Origin: Arcobacter lacus
Lineage (GTDB): Bacteria; Campylobacterota; Campylobacteria; Campylobacterales; Arcobacteraceae
Assembly (NCBI RefSeq): GCF_003063295.1
Contig: NZ_MUXF01000019.1
Location: 367,919-431,918 of the forward strand
Reading direction: 5' to 3'
DNA: 64,000 bases
Shown here: positions 24,436 to 35,762 of the stretch, piece after piece
How positions within the stretch are numbered: the stretch's first letter is position 1
How the letters are laid out: the number at the start of each line of letters is the position of its first letter
Program-made: the position numbers and the translations under genes
The notes under the pieces: model-generated
The model's input: only the letters and a program-made list of their open reading frames with translations
Told to the model about the DNA's origin: nothing
The model's database searches: none

Positions 24436-26421
24436 ATGAAAGTATCAAAGAAGTTATTTGCAGGATTTGGAATAATAGTAATGTTAGTTATTGTTCTAGG
24501 TGTAGTATCAACACAAAAGATGTCAACAGTAAATGAACAATCAACAATAATGGCAGATAATTGGATGCCAAGTATAGTAATAACAAATAAAATAAATACA
24601 GCAACGTCAGATTTTAGGATTGTAGAATATGATCATATTTTATCAAAAACAGATGAAGAGATGAGAAGTAATGAACAAAAGATGAAAGAGTTGTTGGATG
24701 TTATAAAAAAAGATTTTGAAATATATGAGAAATTAATCTCTTCAGATAATGAAAAAGCTATGTATGAAGATTTCCAAAAAGAGTTTAATAAATATTTGAA
24801 AATGGATGAGAATTTAATAGCTGTATCAAGAGAAAATAGAACAGATGAAGCAATAAAACTAATCAGAGAAAGTGGTGTTGTTTATGATAACTTTTCTTCA
24901 ATACTATTAAAATTAGTAAACCTAAATGTAGAAGGTGGGAAAAATGCTAGTAAACAAGGAGATGAAATATACTCAAGTGCAAAAATTTTACTTATAACTA
25001 TTATTTCTCTTGTTATCTTGCTTTCAATATTTGTTGCTTTCTTTATTACAAACTCAATCGTTAATTCACTTAAAGATTTACAACAAGGACTATTTAGCTT
25101 CTTTGGATACTTAAATAGAGAAACTTCAAAAGTAGAATTGATAAACCTAAACTCAAAAGATGAGTTTGGAGAAATGGCAAAAGTAGTAAATGAGAATATT
25201 GTAAAAACACAAAAAGGTATTGAAGAAGATAGAAAATTAATAGATGAAACAATATCAGTATTAAGTGAATTTGAACAAGGAGACTTGTGCCAAAGATTAA
25301 ACCTAAATGTTTCAAACCCAGCATTAATGCAGTTAAAAGAAGTTTTAAATAAAATGGCTTCTAATCTAGAAAATAATATAGATAGTGTATTAAAAATATT
25401 AGAACAATACTCTAACTATAACTACCTAAATAAAATAGATAAAAAAGATTTAAAAGAACATTTGTTAAAACTAGCAAATGGTGTAAATACTTTGGGTGAT
25501 TCTATAGCTGAAATGCTAAAAGAGAATAAAGCTAATGGATTAACATTAGATAAAAGCTCAAATGTGTTGCTTTCAAATGTAGATAAATTAAACCTAAGCT
25601 CGAATGAAGCAGCAGCATCTTTAGAAGAAACTGCAGCAGCATTAGAAGAAGTAACTTCAAATGTAAGAAATAATACACAAAATATAGCACAAATGGCAAA
25701 ACTGTCAAGTGAAGTAACAGCTTCAGCTAACCAAGGTGAAAAATTAGCAAATGAAACAACAGTTGCTATGGATGAAATAAATAATCAAGTTAATTTAATA
25801 AATGAAGCAATAGGTGTAATAGATAATATAGCATTCCAAACAAATATCCTTTCTTTAAATGCTGCAGTTGAAGCAGCAACAGCAGGTGAAGCAGGGAAAG
25901 GATTTGCAGTAGTTGCAGGAGAAGTGCGAAACCTAGCATCAAGAAGTGCAGAAGCAGCAAGAGAAATAAAAACAATAGTAGAAAACGCAACAAGTAAAGC
26001 AAATCAAGGAAAAAGTATCGCAACAAATATGATAGAAGGATATAAAGAGTTAAATCAAAATATCTCTCAAACAATAAGCTTGATAAGTGATATACAAAAC
26101 GCAAGTAAAGAACAATTGCTAGGAATTGAACAAATAAATGATGCAGTAACATTATTAGATAGACAAACACAACAAAATGCAATGATAGCAAGTCAAACAC
26201 ATGATGTAGCATTGATAACAGATGAGATATCAAAACTAATAGTAAGTGATGCAGATTCAAAAGAGTTTGAAGGTAAAAATGAAGTAAAAGCGAAAGATAT
26301 AAACGTAGGAACAAATAATAGACAAATACATGAAGTAGAGAAGAAAAAAGTAACAGCAACAAAAAAAGAGACAAATATAACTTCTTCTAAATCTAATGAT
26401 AATGAGTGGGAAAGCTTTTAG
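24436..26421 (+). CDS. methyl-accepting chemotaxis protein
   Basis: A 661-residue chemoreceptor: TM1 about 5-25, periplasmic four-helix ligand domain about 26-180 ([15 protein letters not shown]), TM2 about 182-205, HAMP-like segments to about 350, and the signalling hairpin (about 380-610) with the conserved tip [17 protein letters not shown]. The C-terminus ends in NEWESF, a possible tether for methylation enzymes. SD TAGGAGAAG. The signalling half is nearly identical to the next gene's product, evidence of tandem duplication. Ligand unknown. Confidence 0.92.
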   Translation: MKVSKKLFAGFGIIVMLVIVLGVVSTQKMSTVNEQSTIMADNWMPSIVITNKINTATSDFRIVEYDHILSKTDEEMRSNEQKMKELLDVIKKDFEIYEKLISSDNEKAMYEDFQKEFNKYLKMDENLIAVSRENRTDEAIKLIRESGVVYDNFSSILLKLVNLNVEGGKNASKQGDEIYSSAKILLITIISLVILLSIFVAFFITNSIVNSLKDLQQGLFSFFGYLNRETSKVELINLNSKDEFGEMAKVVNENIVKTQKGIEEDRKLIDETISVLSEFEQGDLCQRLNLNVSNPALMQLKEVLNKMASNLENNIDSVLKILEQYSNYNYLNKIDKKDLKEHLLKLANGVNTLGDSIAEMLKENKANGLTLDKSSNVLLSNVDKLNLSSNEAAASLEETAAALEEVTSNVRNNTQNIAQMAKLSSEVTASANQGEKLANETTVAMDEINNQVNLINEAIGVIDNIAFQTNILSLNAAVEAATAGEAGKGFAVVAGEVRNLASRSAEAAREIKTIVENATSKANQGKSIATNMIEGYKELNQNISQTISLISDIQNASKEQLLGIEQINDAVTLLDRQTQQNAMIASQTHDVALITDEISKLIVSDADSKEFEGKNEVKAKDINVGTNNRQIHEVEKKKVTATKKETNITSSKSNDNEWESF

Positions 26422-26472
26422 GCTTTCTCTTTTCACTTTCTTAAAACTCTTTTTAATATTAATTTTTAATTT

Positions 26473-26523
26473 TTCCTCTGATTCCTCAGATTTCACTATG
26501 AGTTAACTTACATTCTAATATTA
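26473..26523 (+). repeat. upstream repeat, copy 2 of the chemoreceptor pair
   Basis: Second copy of the 47-bp block described at 24357-24407, here 39 bp before the second chemoreceptor ATG. The duplication therefore included the regulatory DNA. Confidence 0.75.
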
Positions 26524-26561
26524 CAATTTCATTAGGAATAATTTAAATTGAAGGGTACAAA

Positions 26562-28424
26562 ATGTTAAAAAGAATCAACACCAAAAAAAAGTTATTTATT
26601 TTCCCAGTCATGTTTATTTTGATTATGTTAATTTCAGGTATTGCATATAATCATTTTAGCAACTTGGAAAACTCTAGAAGTAAAATATCTTTAGAAACAG
26701 AAGAATTTATTCAACAATTACTAAGAGGACGAATCTCTGTATATCAATTTTTAAGAGCTCCAAATATTGAGAATGCACAAAAAGTTAGGGATAACTTTAA
26801 AGTATTGATAGATAATGTATTAAATTTAAAAGAGCAAGTTACAATGGAACAAAATAAAATTCTATGCGATGAAATAGTTACTTATTCAAAAGAATATATT
26901 GCCAATTTTGACCTATTTTCAAATAAATTGATAAATGATTTTAAAAATAATCAATCAGAATCACAAGAAGTTAAATCAATCATAAAAAAAATGGTTGATG
27001 TTGGTATTTTATTAGAAGATAAAATCAATGAAATAAATAAAAGTGCTTTAGAATTAAAACAAGAAGCAAAAAATTTATTCAATACAATTTTAACTTCAAT
27101 TATTGTTTGTTCAATTATCTTTTTTATTTTAATTTCATTATTTATATCTAAAATAATCATTCAATCTTTAGATAATTTTAAAAAAGGATTAATATCATTC
27201 TTTTCATATCTAAATAGAAGTTCAAAAGAAATCTCTTTATTAGATGATACTTCTAAAGATGAATTTGGTGAAATGGCAAAATTTGTTAATGATAATATTA
27301 AACAAATCGAAAAAACTATAAATCAAGATAGTGCACTAATAGAAGATGCAAAAGTTGTAATGACTAGAGTAAATAATGGTTGGTATGGTCAATTTATAGA
27401 AAAATCAACTTCAAATGCCTCTTTAGAAGAGTTTAGAAATAATGTAAATGAAATGATTGAAAGCACAAAAAATAGATTTGAAGAAGTAGATAAAATCTTA
27501 GAAGAGTACTCGAAACTTGATTATAGAAAAGTTTTAAAAATGCATCAAAATGATGAAAAAGGTGGAGTATTTGAAAGGTTAGTAGTAGGAATAAATACTT
27601 TACAAGATTCTATTACTCAAATGTTAATTGATAATAAAACAAATGGATTAACTTTAGATGCAAGTTCAGATATATTGCTTATAAATGTAGACAAATTAAA
27701 CCAAAGTTCAAATGAAGCAGCAGTAAGCTTGGAAGAAACAGCTGCTGCAATCGAAGAGATTACTTCAAATGTTAGAAATAATACAGAAAATATTGCAAAA
27801 ATGGCAAAACTATCTAATGAAGTAACAAAATCTGCAAATGATGGTGAAGAGTTAGCAAATCAAACAACAAACGCGATGGATGAAATAAATAATCAAGTAA
27901 ACCTAATCAATCAAGCAATAAGTGTAATTGATCAAATAGCATTTCAAACAAATATTCTTTCACTTAATGCTGCTGTGGAAGCAGCAACGGCAGGAGAAGC
28001 AGGAAAAGGATTTGCAGTAGTTGCAGCAGAAGTGAGAAACCTAGCATCTAGAAGTGCAGAAGCTGCAAAAGAGATAAAAACAATAGTAGAAAATGCAACT
28101 TCAAAAGCAAACCATGGAAAACAAATAGCAGATGATATGATAAAAGGTTACATATTACTAAATGAAAATATTCAGCATACAATAGAGTTAATAGGTGATA
28201 TTCAAAATGCGTCAAAAGAGCAATTATTAGGAATAGAACAAATAAATGATGCTGTAACCCAATTGGATCAACAAACTCAACAAAATGCGATGGTAGCAGG
28301 ACAAACACATGATGTGGCAAAAATAACAGATGAAATAGCAAAACTTGTCGTAAATAATGCAAATGAAAAAGAGTTTAATGGTAAAAATGACGTTAAAGCT
28401 AGGGAGATAAGAAAAAGGGCATAA
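26562..28424 (+). CDS. methyl-accepting chemotaxis protein, tandem paralogue
   Basis: A 620-residue chemoreceptor with TM1 about 11-30, a divergent periplasmic domain about 31-170, TM2 about 174-197, HAMP-like region and the same signalling hairpin ([17 protein letters not shown]). Compared with its neighbour the sensor half has diverged and the WESF-like tail is absent (ends EIRKRA). SD GAAGGG. One base separates it from the GGDEF/EAL gene, so a chemotaxis receptor and a c-di-GMP enzyme share a transcript. Confidence 0.92.
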   Translation: MLKRINTKKKLFIFPVMFILIMLISGIAYNHFSNLENSRSKISLETEEFIQQLLRGRISVYQFLRAPNIENAQKVRDNFKVLIDNVLNLKEQVTMEQNKILCDEIVTYSKEYIANFDLFSNKLINDFKNNQSESQEVKSIIKKMVDVGILLEDKINEINKSALELKQEAKNLFNTILTSIIVCSIIFFILISLFISKIIIQSLDNFKKGLISFFSYLNRSSKEISLLDDTSKDEFGEMAKFVNDNIKQIEKTINQDSALIEDAKVVMTRVNNGWYGQFIEKSTSNASLEEFRNNVNEMIESTKNRFEEVDKILEEYSKLDYRKVLKMHQNDEKGGVFERLVVGINTLQDSITQMLIDNKTNGLTLDASSDILLINVDKLNQSSNEAAVSLEETAAAIEEITSNVRNNTENIAKMAKLSNEVTKSANDGEELANQTTNAMDEINNQVNLINQAISVIDQIAFQTNILSLNAAVEAATAGEAGKGFAVVAAEVRNLASRSAEAAKEIKTIVENATSKANHGKQIADDMIKGYILLNENIQHTIELIGDIQNASKEQLLGIEQINDAVTQLDQQTQQNAMVAGQTHDVAKITDEIAKLVVNNANEKEFNGKNDVKAREIRKRA

Positions 28425-28425
28425 C

Positions 28426-30090
28426 ATGTTCAATGAAATGGAAACTATTATAGAAAGTACTGGTGCTTTAATTTATGTTATTGATTTATCAAACTATAAA
28501 ATAATTTACGCAAATAAAAAATCAAAAGAAGAATTTGGAGAAATTATTGGTAAAACTTGTTATGAGGTTTTGGAAAAAGATTTAAAAAGTCCTTGTCCTT
28601 TCTGTCCACTTCAACAACAAAAAATAAATTTGATTGATATTCCTATTGGAACAACTTATGAGTGGGAGAATAAAAACTCTATAAATCATAAACATTATTT
28701 GTTTACTGATAAAATAATAGAATGGTCAGATGGAAGAAAAGTCAAAGTACAAATAGGAATAGATATAACTAAACAAAAAGAGTTAGAAAAAGAGATTTCA
28801 CAATTAGCTTATTATGATAGTTTAACAGGTATTCCTAATAGACTATTGTTAAGAGAATTACTTATTCAAATGATAAAAGAGATAAAAAGATTAAACTCTT
28901 ATGGTGCACTTTTGTTTATTGATTTAGACTATTTCAAAATCATAAATGATACTAAAGGACATAATATTGGAGATATTGTTCTAATAGAAACAACAAAAAG
29001 AATTAAAAGTATTTTAAGAGAGAATGATATTGTAGCTAGATTAGGAGGAGATGAATTTATTGTTGCTATGAAGTTTCCTAATAATGATGAAAATTTAGTT
29101 GTAAATTATATAAATGAGATTTCTACTAAACTTCTCAAAGAGATTAGAAAACCATATCTTATTCATGATTTTGATTTTAGATTATCTGCTAGTGTTGGAA
29201 TTGTTTTATTTAGAAATGACTCTTACAGTATAGATGAATTGATGAAATTTGCTGATACAGCTATGTACAATTCAAAAGAAAAAGGAAGAGATAGATTTAG
29301 TTATTTTAATCCAAAGTTACAACAAATAATAGAACAAAAAGCTGATTTAACTCAAAAATTAAGAAATGCAATAGAAAATAAAGAGATGATAATACATTAT
29401 CAACCTCAAATTTCATATGAAAATAATCAAAATAAAATAGTTAGTGTTGAAGCTTTAGTTAGATGGAAAGATGCAAAAAAAGGTTTACTATTCCCTGAAA
29501 AATTTATTTCACTTGCTGATGAAACAAATTTGATTGTACCTTTAGGTGAACTAGTTTTCGAAGAAGTATTAATACAACTAAAACAATGGCAAAATGACCC
29601 TATAAAAAAAGATTGGAAAATATCTATAAATATAAGTTATAAACAATTTCAAGAAAAATCTTTTTATAATTTTTTAAAATCACAAATAGAAAAATATGAA
29701 ATTGAACCAAATAAAATAAAGTTAGAATTAACAGAAAATTTATTGATAAAAAATACCCAAGAAATTTTGGATAAAATAAAACAATTAAATAATTTAGGAA
29801 TAAATCTATCAATTGATGATTTTGGTACAGGTTATTCATCTTTGGCTTATTTAAAACAATTATCAATCAATGAATTAAAAATTGATAAATCCTTTATAAA
29901 AGATTTGCCAAATAATTTGAATGATTCAATTATTGTAGAAACAATATTATCAATAGGAAATAAATTTAATTTAAATGTCGTTGCAGAAGGTGTAGAAACA
30001 CAAGAGCAATATGAGAAACTATTATCTATGGGATGTAAACATTTTCAAGGTTTTTTATTTAAAAAACCTGTTAATGCAAATCTCTTATAA
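28426..30090 (+). CDS. cysteine-containing PAS, GGDEF and EAL protein
   Basis: A 554-residue soluble protein. The PAS domain (1-120) contains GKTCYEVLEKDLKSPCPFCP, a Cys cluster that might bind a cofactor or sense redox state. GGDEF (about 125-285) has the active RLGGDEF and an intact inhibitory RxxD (RENDIVARLGG). EAL (about 300-553) has EALVRW, ELTENLL, DDFGTGYSS and AEGVET. Both activities look possible. It sits between a chemoreceptor and a sensor kinase gene. Confidence 0.9.
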   Translation: MFNEMETIIESTGALIYVIDLSNYKIIYANKKSKEEFGEIIGKTCYEVLEKDLKSPCPFCPLQQQKINLIDIPIGTTYEWENKNSINHKHYLFTDKIIEWSDGRKVKVQIGIDITKQKELEKEISQLAYYDSLTGIPNRLLLRELLIQMIKEIKRLNSYGALLFIDLDYFKIINDTKGHNIGDIVLIETTKRIKSILRENDIVARLGGDEFIVAMKFPNNDENLVVNYINEISTKLLKEIRKPYLIHDFDFRLSASVGIVLFRNDSYSIDELMKFADTAMYNSKEKGRDRFSYFNPKLQQIIEQKADLTQKLRNAIENKEMIIHYQPQISYENNQNKIVSVEALVRWKDAKKGLLFPEKFISLADETNLIVPLGELVFEEVLIQLKQWQNDPIKKDWKISINISYKQFQEKSFYNFLKSQIEKYEIEPNKIKLELTENLLIKNTQEILDKIKQLNNLGINLSIDDFGTGYSSLAYLKQLSINELKIDKSFIKDLPNNLNDSIIVETILSIGNKFNLNVVAEGVETQEQYEKLLSMGCKHFQGFLFKKPVNANLL

Positions 30091-30109
30091 CATAATTTAA
30101 AGGAATATC

Positions 30110-32959
30110 TTGAAAAAAATATCTCTGTTTTTACTATTGATTTCTTTTTTATATTCAAATGAATTAACTCCTGTTTCAGTTCAATTGAAATGGAAACATC
30201 AATTTCAATTTGCAGGATTTTATGTAGCTAAAGAGTTAGGAATTTATGAAAAATATGGTTTAGATGTAAATTTCAAAGAGTTTGATGGAAAATTTGATCC
30301 TTTAAACAAAGTATTAAACAATGAAAATAATTTTGGAGTAGATGATTCATCTTTAATCTATCATAAACTAAATGGTGCTGATATTGTAGCTCTTTTTTCA
30401 ATTTTCAAATCTTCGCCTATTGCTTTATTTAGCCAAAAAGAGTTAGATACATTAAACTCTTTAAATAATAAAAACATAGAGTTTGCTAAAAATGAAATTT
30501 CAAATATGTCAATAAATGCCGTTTTAAAAAGTCAAGATATTCATATAAATGCAAAAGAACACTCTTTATATTCAAAAAGTTTTATAAATAAAGAATCTGA
30601 TGCAATTGTTGGATATCTATCTAATCAAGCCTACCTTTTAGAAAAAGCCAACATCAAATATAATACTTTTCTTCCAAAAGATTATGGATTTGATTTTTAT
30701 GGTGACATGATTTATACTTCAACACAATTTGCAAAACAAAATCCTAAAATCGTAAAAGATTTTATTAAAGCCACAAAAGAAGGTTGGATATACGCTTTTA
30801 ATAATATTCCTTTTAGTGTTGATTTAATCTATACTAAATATAACTCTCAAAAAAAATCAAAAGAGGCTTTAATTTATGAAGCAAATATTTTAAAACATTT
30901 TAGCAGTTATTTAGAAAAAGATTTTGGAACTATTGATAAATCAAAAATCAAAGAGATGGCAAATACAATATCTTTAATCTATCCACAAAAATTTAAAAAT
31001 ATAAATTTGGATGATTTTATTTGGAATGAAAAAAAAGCCTTGAGTGATTTTTATAAAAATCACTATTTAATAGAAAATAAAGAGTTTACGGTTTGTGTTC
31101 AAGATAACTCCTTTCCAATAGATGGAATAGACAATAACAATAATTTAATAGGAATATCCGGAGAAATTTTAAATACTATTGCTCAAAAATTTCAATTTAC
31201 ACTAAAACCAATAAAAATTGATGATTATCAAGAAAATATTCAAAATATTTTAGATGGTAAATGTGATATTGTAACTATCACTGCTGAAGACTCTTATAAA
31301 TATTATAAAATCATGGATAGAAGCAATTTTTATTTAAAATCAAACTTAGTAATTATTACAAAAATAGATAAACCTTTTATTGAAAACAATATCCTTGAAA
31401 ATAAAAAATTTGTTACAAGATATAGTGTATTCAAAGATTATTTAACTTCTCACTATTTAGGAGCAAATGTATTAGTTGAGAATGATTTAAAAAAGATTAT
31501 TTCAATGCTAAAAAATGATGAAATTGATGGTTTTGTAACAGATAATATAACAGTTGATAGATTGATACAAAAGTTTGGATATGGAGAATTTAAGATATCA
31601 GGATTTTTAAATCATATAGACCAAATAAAAGGTGCTTTTGCTATTAAAAAAAGTGAACCTGAATTAAAAGAGATTATAAATCTTGGACTAAGTGATTTTT
31701 CACAAGAAGATATAAAATCAATTGAAGAAAAATACAAAGTTACAAGATATGCCGAAATTATTGATGAAGATTTAATTTGGAAAATATTTTATACATTTTT
31801 ATTTATTTTAATTACTATTCTATTTTTTGTTGTTTTTTTAAAAATAAAAAATGATGAATTAAATGAATGGCTTGATTCTGCAATAGAAGGTATTAGTTTA
31901 TTTGAAAATGGAAAACTTTTAAAAGCAAATAACCAGCTTTTAAAAATATTAGGTTATGACAATTTTAAAGAGATACAAAACAAAACTTATTTTGATTTTG
32001 TTGCACCAAAAGATTATCATATCTTAAAACAAAAATTAAGTGATGACCAAGAACCTTACGAATTAACATTTGTAAAAAAAGATGGTTCATTTATCGATGG
32101 ATTAGTAAAAGGTCATAACATAAAAGGCTCAAACAAAAGAATTAGTACGATTATAGATATTAGTGAATTAAAGAATACTCAAAGAAAATTAGCTGAATTA
32201 AATTTAAATTTAGAAGAGCGAATAAAAGAGGAATTACAAAAAAATCATGAACAAAGAGCAATTATGTTCCAACAAGCAAAACTCGCTGAAATGGGTTCAA
32301 TGATGAATATGATTGCACATCAATGGAGACAACCTCTAAATAATATATCATTAATTGTAAATACAATAATCATAAAACATAAAAAAGAGAATTTATCAAC
32401 TGAAACTTTAGATAATCTAAAAAATAATTTTAAACACCAAATAGATTATTTATCAAGTACAATAGATGATTTCCAAAATTTCTTTAAACCTAAAAAAGAT
32501 AAAGAGTCTTTTTCTTTAAAAGAGACTATTCTCTCTACTTATAGTTTAATACAACCTATATTTGAAAGTAATCACATTAAATTTAATTTTCATTCAGATA
32601 AAACTATTAGTTATTATGGTTATAAAAATGAACTACATCAAGTTATATTAACTATTTTTAATAATTCAATTGATGCATTTAAAGAGAATAACTTTTCAAA
32701 TAAAATGATTGATGTTATTTTAGAAGAAAATGAAAATACTTTAATAATTAAAATAAAAGATAATGCAGGTGGAGTAAATGAGGAACTTTTAGAAAAAATA
32801 TTTGATTTATATTTTTCTACAAAAACTAAAAAAAATGGTACAGGTTTAGGACTTTATATAAGTAAAACGATTATAAATCGGCATTTTAAAGGTGAAATAA
32901 AAGCTTTAAATATAAATAATGGGCTTGAAATAAACATAATTTTTCCAAAAAATCAATAA
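30110..32959 (+). CDS. sensor histidine kinase with two periplasmic solute-binding domains
   Basis: A 949-residue protein: signal peptide (1-16), an NMT1/THI5-like binding domain (about 20-310, SVQLKWKHQFQFAGFYVAKE), then a second, SBP_bac_3-like domain (about 325-545), one TM (about 565-585), PAS (about 592-690), a coiled linker, HisKA with the phospho-acceptor in IAHQWRQPLNN, and HATPase with NNSIDAF, DNAGG and GTGLGLYIS. Start is TTG at 30110 after AAAGGA. The first domain type often binds pyrimidine-like or small organic ligands. No response regulator is adjacent downstream. Confidence 0.9.
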   Translation: MKKISLFLLLISFLYSNELTPVSVQLKWKHQFQFAGFYVAKELGIYEKYGLDVNFKEFDGKFDPLNKVLNNENNFGVDDSSLIYHKLNGADIVALFSIFKSSPIALFSQKELDTLNSLNNKNIEFAKNEISNMSINAVLKSQDIHINAKEHSLYSKSFINKESDAIVGYLSNQAYLLEKANIKYNTFLPKDYGFDFYGDMIYTSTQFAKQNPKIVKDFIKATKEGWIYAFNNIPFSVDLIYTKYNSQKKSKEALIYEANILKHFSSYLEKDFGTIDKSKIKEMANTISLIYPQKFKNINLDDFIWNEKKALSDFYKNHYLIENKEFTVCVQDNSFPIDGIDNNNNLIGISGEILNTIAQKFQFTLKPIKIDDYQENIQNILDGKCDIVTITAEDSYKYYKIMDRSNFYLKSNLVIITKIDKPFIENNILENKKFVTRYSVFKDYLTSHYLGANVLVENDLKKIISMLKNDEIDGFVTDNITVDRLIQKFGYGEFKISGFLNHIDQIKGAFAIKKSEPELKEIINLGLSDFSQEDIKSIEEKYKVTRYAEIIDEDLIWKIFYTFLFILITILFFVVFLKIKNDELNEWLDSAIEGISLFENGKLLKANNQLLKILGYDNFKEIQNKTYFDFVAPKDYHILKQKLSDDQEPYELTFVKKDGSFIDGLVKGHNIKGSNKRISTIIDISELKNTQRKLAELNLNLEERIKEELQKNHEQRAIMFQQAKLAEMGSMMNMIAHQWRQPLNNISLIVNTIIIKHKKENLSTETLDNLKNNFKHQIDYLSSTIDDFQNFFKPKKDKESFSLKETILSTYSLIQPIFESNHIKFNFHSDKTISYYGYKNELHQVILTIFNNSIDAFKENNFSNKMIDVILEENENTLIIKIKDNAGGVNEELLEKIFDLYFSTKTKKNGTGLGLYISKTIINRHFKGEIKALNINNGLEINIIFPKNQ

Positions 32960-33115
32960 AAAATTTTTTGGGAAAAGTGGTATTCAAACAATAAATTAAC
33001 ACTCTCTTTGTAAAATTTTGCAAATGGTTAATCTAGATTAAATAACTTTTAAAACAATCTCATCCTACTAATTTTCTGAGTGTAATATACAAGTTAAAAA
33101 AGTCTAGACCATTTT

Positions 33116-33985
33116 TTATTTATACAACTCTTTATTTGTAAAATAGCAGTTATCTAAAAAAGAGCTATCTAAAATATAAAAAATCACAAATATCATCAAT
33201 AAAAAGACTACTATTCCAAAAATATAACCATTTTTTGAAAAACTTCTAAAAATATTTCTATCTTCAAATTTTTTCTTTATTAAAGATGGTTTATTAAATT
33301 TTAACATCACTTTTTCACAAGCAACTTCACAAAGTCCACATTGAACACATCTTATATCAAAACCAGCTTTTATATCAAGCTCATCAATAGGACAGATTTT
33401 TACACATTTATTACAGTCTATACAACTTTCTTTATCAAAAAACTCAAAAGTTTGTTTATCTTTTTGAGGAAGAATCGCACTTACAAAAAAGTAAGGACAC
33501 AAAATAGAACAATACCAACCACGAAATACTAAAAAGATACTTGTAAATAGAGTTGTTAAAATTCCTACAAAAATTGAAGCTGTATCAAATTTTGTAAAAT
33601 TTAAAACTAAATTAGAAGCTGATGTAAAATATGAAATCGTTGAAAATGCTAAAACAAAAGCAAATAACAAAATTGTAAAAAAAAGAATAAAAGGATTTTT
33701 TATAGATGTAGTTATAAATGTAGCAATAGAAGAAGGACAAAAATATCCACAAAAAAACCTAGAAATAGTAAAATTTAATCCTACTAACAATCCAATAAAT
33801 AAAGAGATAACAATATAAATAAGTTGATGAGTTGAAGCCTCAAAAGCCATAAACAAAAACTCAAATCTATGAAATTCAAAATTAAACATCAAAAAATGAA
33901 TATTATTAAAACTAAGACAAGGAGTTAAAATATATAAACAAAATGTTATAAATAAAGTTGGTGCTAGAACTTGTTTTTTTGCCAT
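33116..33985 (-). CDS. membrane polyferredoxin (NapH/CcoG-like 4Fe-4S protein)
   Basis: A 289-residue inner-membrane protein with about five TM helices. Signature CGYFCP and CSILCP cysteine pairs lie near membrane ends. Two 4Fe-4S motifs follow, CIDCNKCVKICP and CVQCGLCEVACE (about 190-240), then one more TM. Last gene of the four-gene leftward operon; it overlaps the thioredoxin-like gene by 22 bp. Likely moves electrons across or along the membrane, or helps cofactor assembly for the CydA-like proteins upstream (inference). Confidence 0.85.
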   Translation of the reverse strand: MAKKQVLAPTLFITFCLYILTPCLSFNNIHFLMFNFEFHRFEFLFMAFEASTHQLIYIVISLFIGLLVGLNFTISRFFCGYFCPSSIATFITTSIKNPFILFFTILLFAFVLAFSTISYFTSASNLVLNFTKFDTASIFVGILTTLFTSIFLVFRGWYCSILCPYFFVSAILPQKDKQTFEFFDKESCIDCNKCVKICPIDELDIKAGFDIRCVQCGLCEVACEKVMLKFNKPSLIKKKFEDRNIFRSFSKNGYIFGIVVFLLMIFVIFYILDSSFLDNCYFTNKELYK

Positions 33986-34437
33986 AAATCTATCCTTTGT
34001 TCTGGTGGTAAAGTACCATTTTCATATAAACCTTGTTGTAAATTTTTGACAAGTTTTGTCAAAAGTAGTTCATTAAAAGAGTTATATTTTTTTATTACTT
34101 TTAACTCTTTATCAAAAACTAAAATATAAGGAATGCTTTTATCTACGCCAAATTTTTTAGAATCTTCAAAAGAAATAGAATTTGTTTTGAAATTTGAAGT
34201 TTGAGATAATATTTTTGGCACTTCTTCATCAACAAAAAATAAAGTAACAAAAACATCACTATTCTTTTTTGAAAAAGACTCTAAATAATCATTTGTTTTT
34301 TGACAAACAGGACACCAAGAAGTTACAAACGCAACTATATTTATTTTATCTTTTTTTAAAATATCTTCTAAAAAAGGAGCAGCAAATGCCACTCCTTTTA
34401 AAACTATTACTAAAAATAAAAGCCTAAAGACTTTCAT
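33964..34437 (-). CDS. periplasmic thioredoxin-like protein
   Basis: A 157-residue protein with a signal peptide (ending VAFA) and a thioredoxin fold with the active site WCPVC (about residues 41-45). It overlaps the cytochrome gene before it by 1 bp and the polyferredoxin gene after it by 22 bp. A likely role is keeping the CxxCH cysteines of the two cytochrome domains reduced for heme attachment (inference). Confidence 0.8.
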   Translation of the reverse strand: MKVFRLLFLVIVLKGVAFAAPFLEDILKKDKINIVAFVTSWCPVCQKTNDYLESFSKKNSDVFVTLFFVDEEVPKILSQTSNFKTNSISFEDSKKFGVDKSIPYILVFDKELKVIKKYNSFNELLLTKLVKNLQQGLYENGTLPPEQRIDLWQKNKF

Positions 34438-35762
34438 TATTTAGCCTCTTTCAATTCTAAAATCCAAGTTGCTAATTTTTTAGCTTCATCTTCACTTACA
34501 TCTTGAGGTGGCATAGGAATAACATCGTATTTATTCTCACTTCCATTCATCATACTTTTTACTAAAACAGCTACTTCGCTATTTTTAGTTGATACCTCTT
34601 TAAATGAAGGACCTACTAATTTAACATCTACATTATGACAAGAAAAACACCCTTTTGATTCGGCTAAAACAGCTGGATCATTTAAGTCAAGTGCTGGTTT
34701 ATTTGCCATTTCTTCCTTATATTTTTTGTATTCAGTTAAAGAAGCATTCATAAAATCTTCAGTTGCTTGAGCTTGAAGAGCAAGTGGTTCAGCAAAAGAA
34801 ACAACTCTAACACCTTCTCTTGTTGTTGCCATTAAAAAAATCGATAACAATACAAGTGCTACTACTCTAAATGCTGATTGAGAACTTACAACCTCATCTT
34901 TAAATTTACTTAATACATATAAAAATGCAACAATCAATAATAATGAAGCAATAAAAGGTAAATAAATAAATCCTGTGTGCATTAAAGCTTCACTAATTCT
35001 TGCAGTAAATACAAAAGGTAATAGTGGCATTACAACTATATTTAAAGGAGTTGCAAGTAAAAACCATTTTTTACCTTGGCTGATAGAAATTTTCCCTATT
35101 TCAGTATCACCTCTTTTTACCCATCTAGCTCCAATAAATATCATAACAATACCAGTTGCCATAAATGCCGTTAAAAAGAAATTTAAAAGTCTAAATCCAG
35201 TAACTGGAGTAAACATAATTTCCCAAATATTATTTATACTTGCAAAAAGTTCTGGCTGCATATAAAGATTTGTCATTGACATAAATACAAATGGCAATGT
35301 AAAAAATGCTAATACAGCTGATAATCCAATTGCTATATGAAAACCTTTATGATTTTCTAAAGCATGCCAAGAAAATTTATAAGCATAAGATAATAAGAAT
35401 GCAATAATATTTCCATAAATAATATGTAAAATATGCGGACTAATTTTTAAAATTGCTGTATAAAAAAATCCAGTAAAAAGTACAGAAATTACAAGTAATG
35501 GAGCAACTCCCCATAAAGCACCCATATTTTCTGAAACTGTTGTATAGTTTGTCATTCTATAAGCAAACTTATCATAGTTTGAATCTTTTTTAAATACACC
35601 CATAATATTATAAATAACAGAAGCAGTTGAAGCTCCAATTAACATATAAATAAAACAAATATGTACAACAAAAACTATAATTCCTAAAATACTAAAAAAC
35701 TCTAAAGGTAAACCTAAAGTTGGTGTAATTAATGGAATATCAAATGGTAATTTCCAATTCAT
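34437..35762 (-). CDS. CydA-like membrane protein with C-terminal cytochrome c domain
   Basis: A 441-residue protein with about nine TM helices and a C-terminal monoheme cytochrome c domain (CFSCH near residue 364, distal Met in IPMPPQ). Segments such as SENMGALWGVAPLLVISVLF and WHALENHKG resemble the CydA fold of cytochrome bd oxidases, but the classical Q-loop is absent. Its start overlaps the previous gene's stop (4 bp). It is probably the second subunit of a heterodimer with that product, like bd-type enzymes built from two CydA-like chains. Confidence 0.75.
   Translation of the reverse strand: MNWKLPFDIPLITPTLGLPLEFFSILGIIVFVVHICFIYMLIGASTASVIYNIMGVFKKDSNYDKFAYRMTNYTTVSENMGALWGVAPLLVISVLFTGFFYTAILKISPHILHIIYGNIIAFLLSYAYKFSWHALENHKGFHIAIGLSAVLAFFTLPFVFMSMTNLYMQPELFASINNIWEIMFTPVTGFRLLNFFLTAFMATGIVMIFIGARWVKRGDTEIGKISISQGKKWFLLATPLNIVVMPLLPFVFTARISEALMHTGFIYLPFIASLLLIVAFLYVLSKFKDEVVSSQSAFRVVALVLLSIFLMATTREGVRVVSFAEPLALQAQATEDFMNASLTEYKKYKEEMANKPALDLNDPAVLAESKGCFSCHNVDVKLVGPSFKEVSTKNSEVAVLVKSMMNGSENKYDVIPMPPQDVSEDEAKKLATWILELKEAK

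Noticed and set aside
25790-26374. 194-residue Leu-rich minus-strand frame inside the first chemoreceptor gene
   Set aside because: Low-complexity Leu/His antisense of the coiled-coil signalling region; a similar shadow appears in the second chemoreceptor gene.
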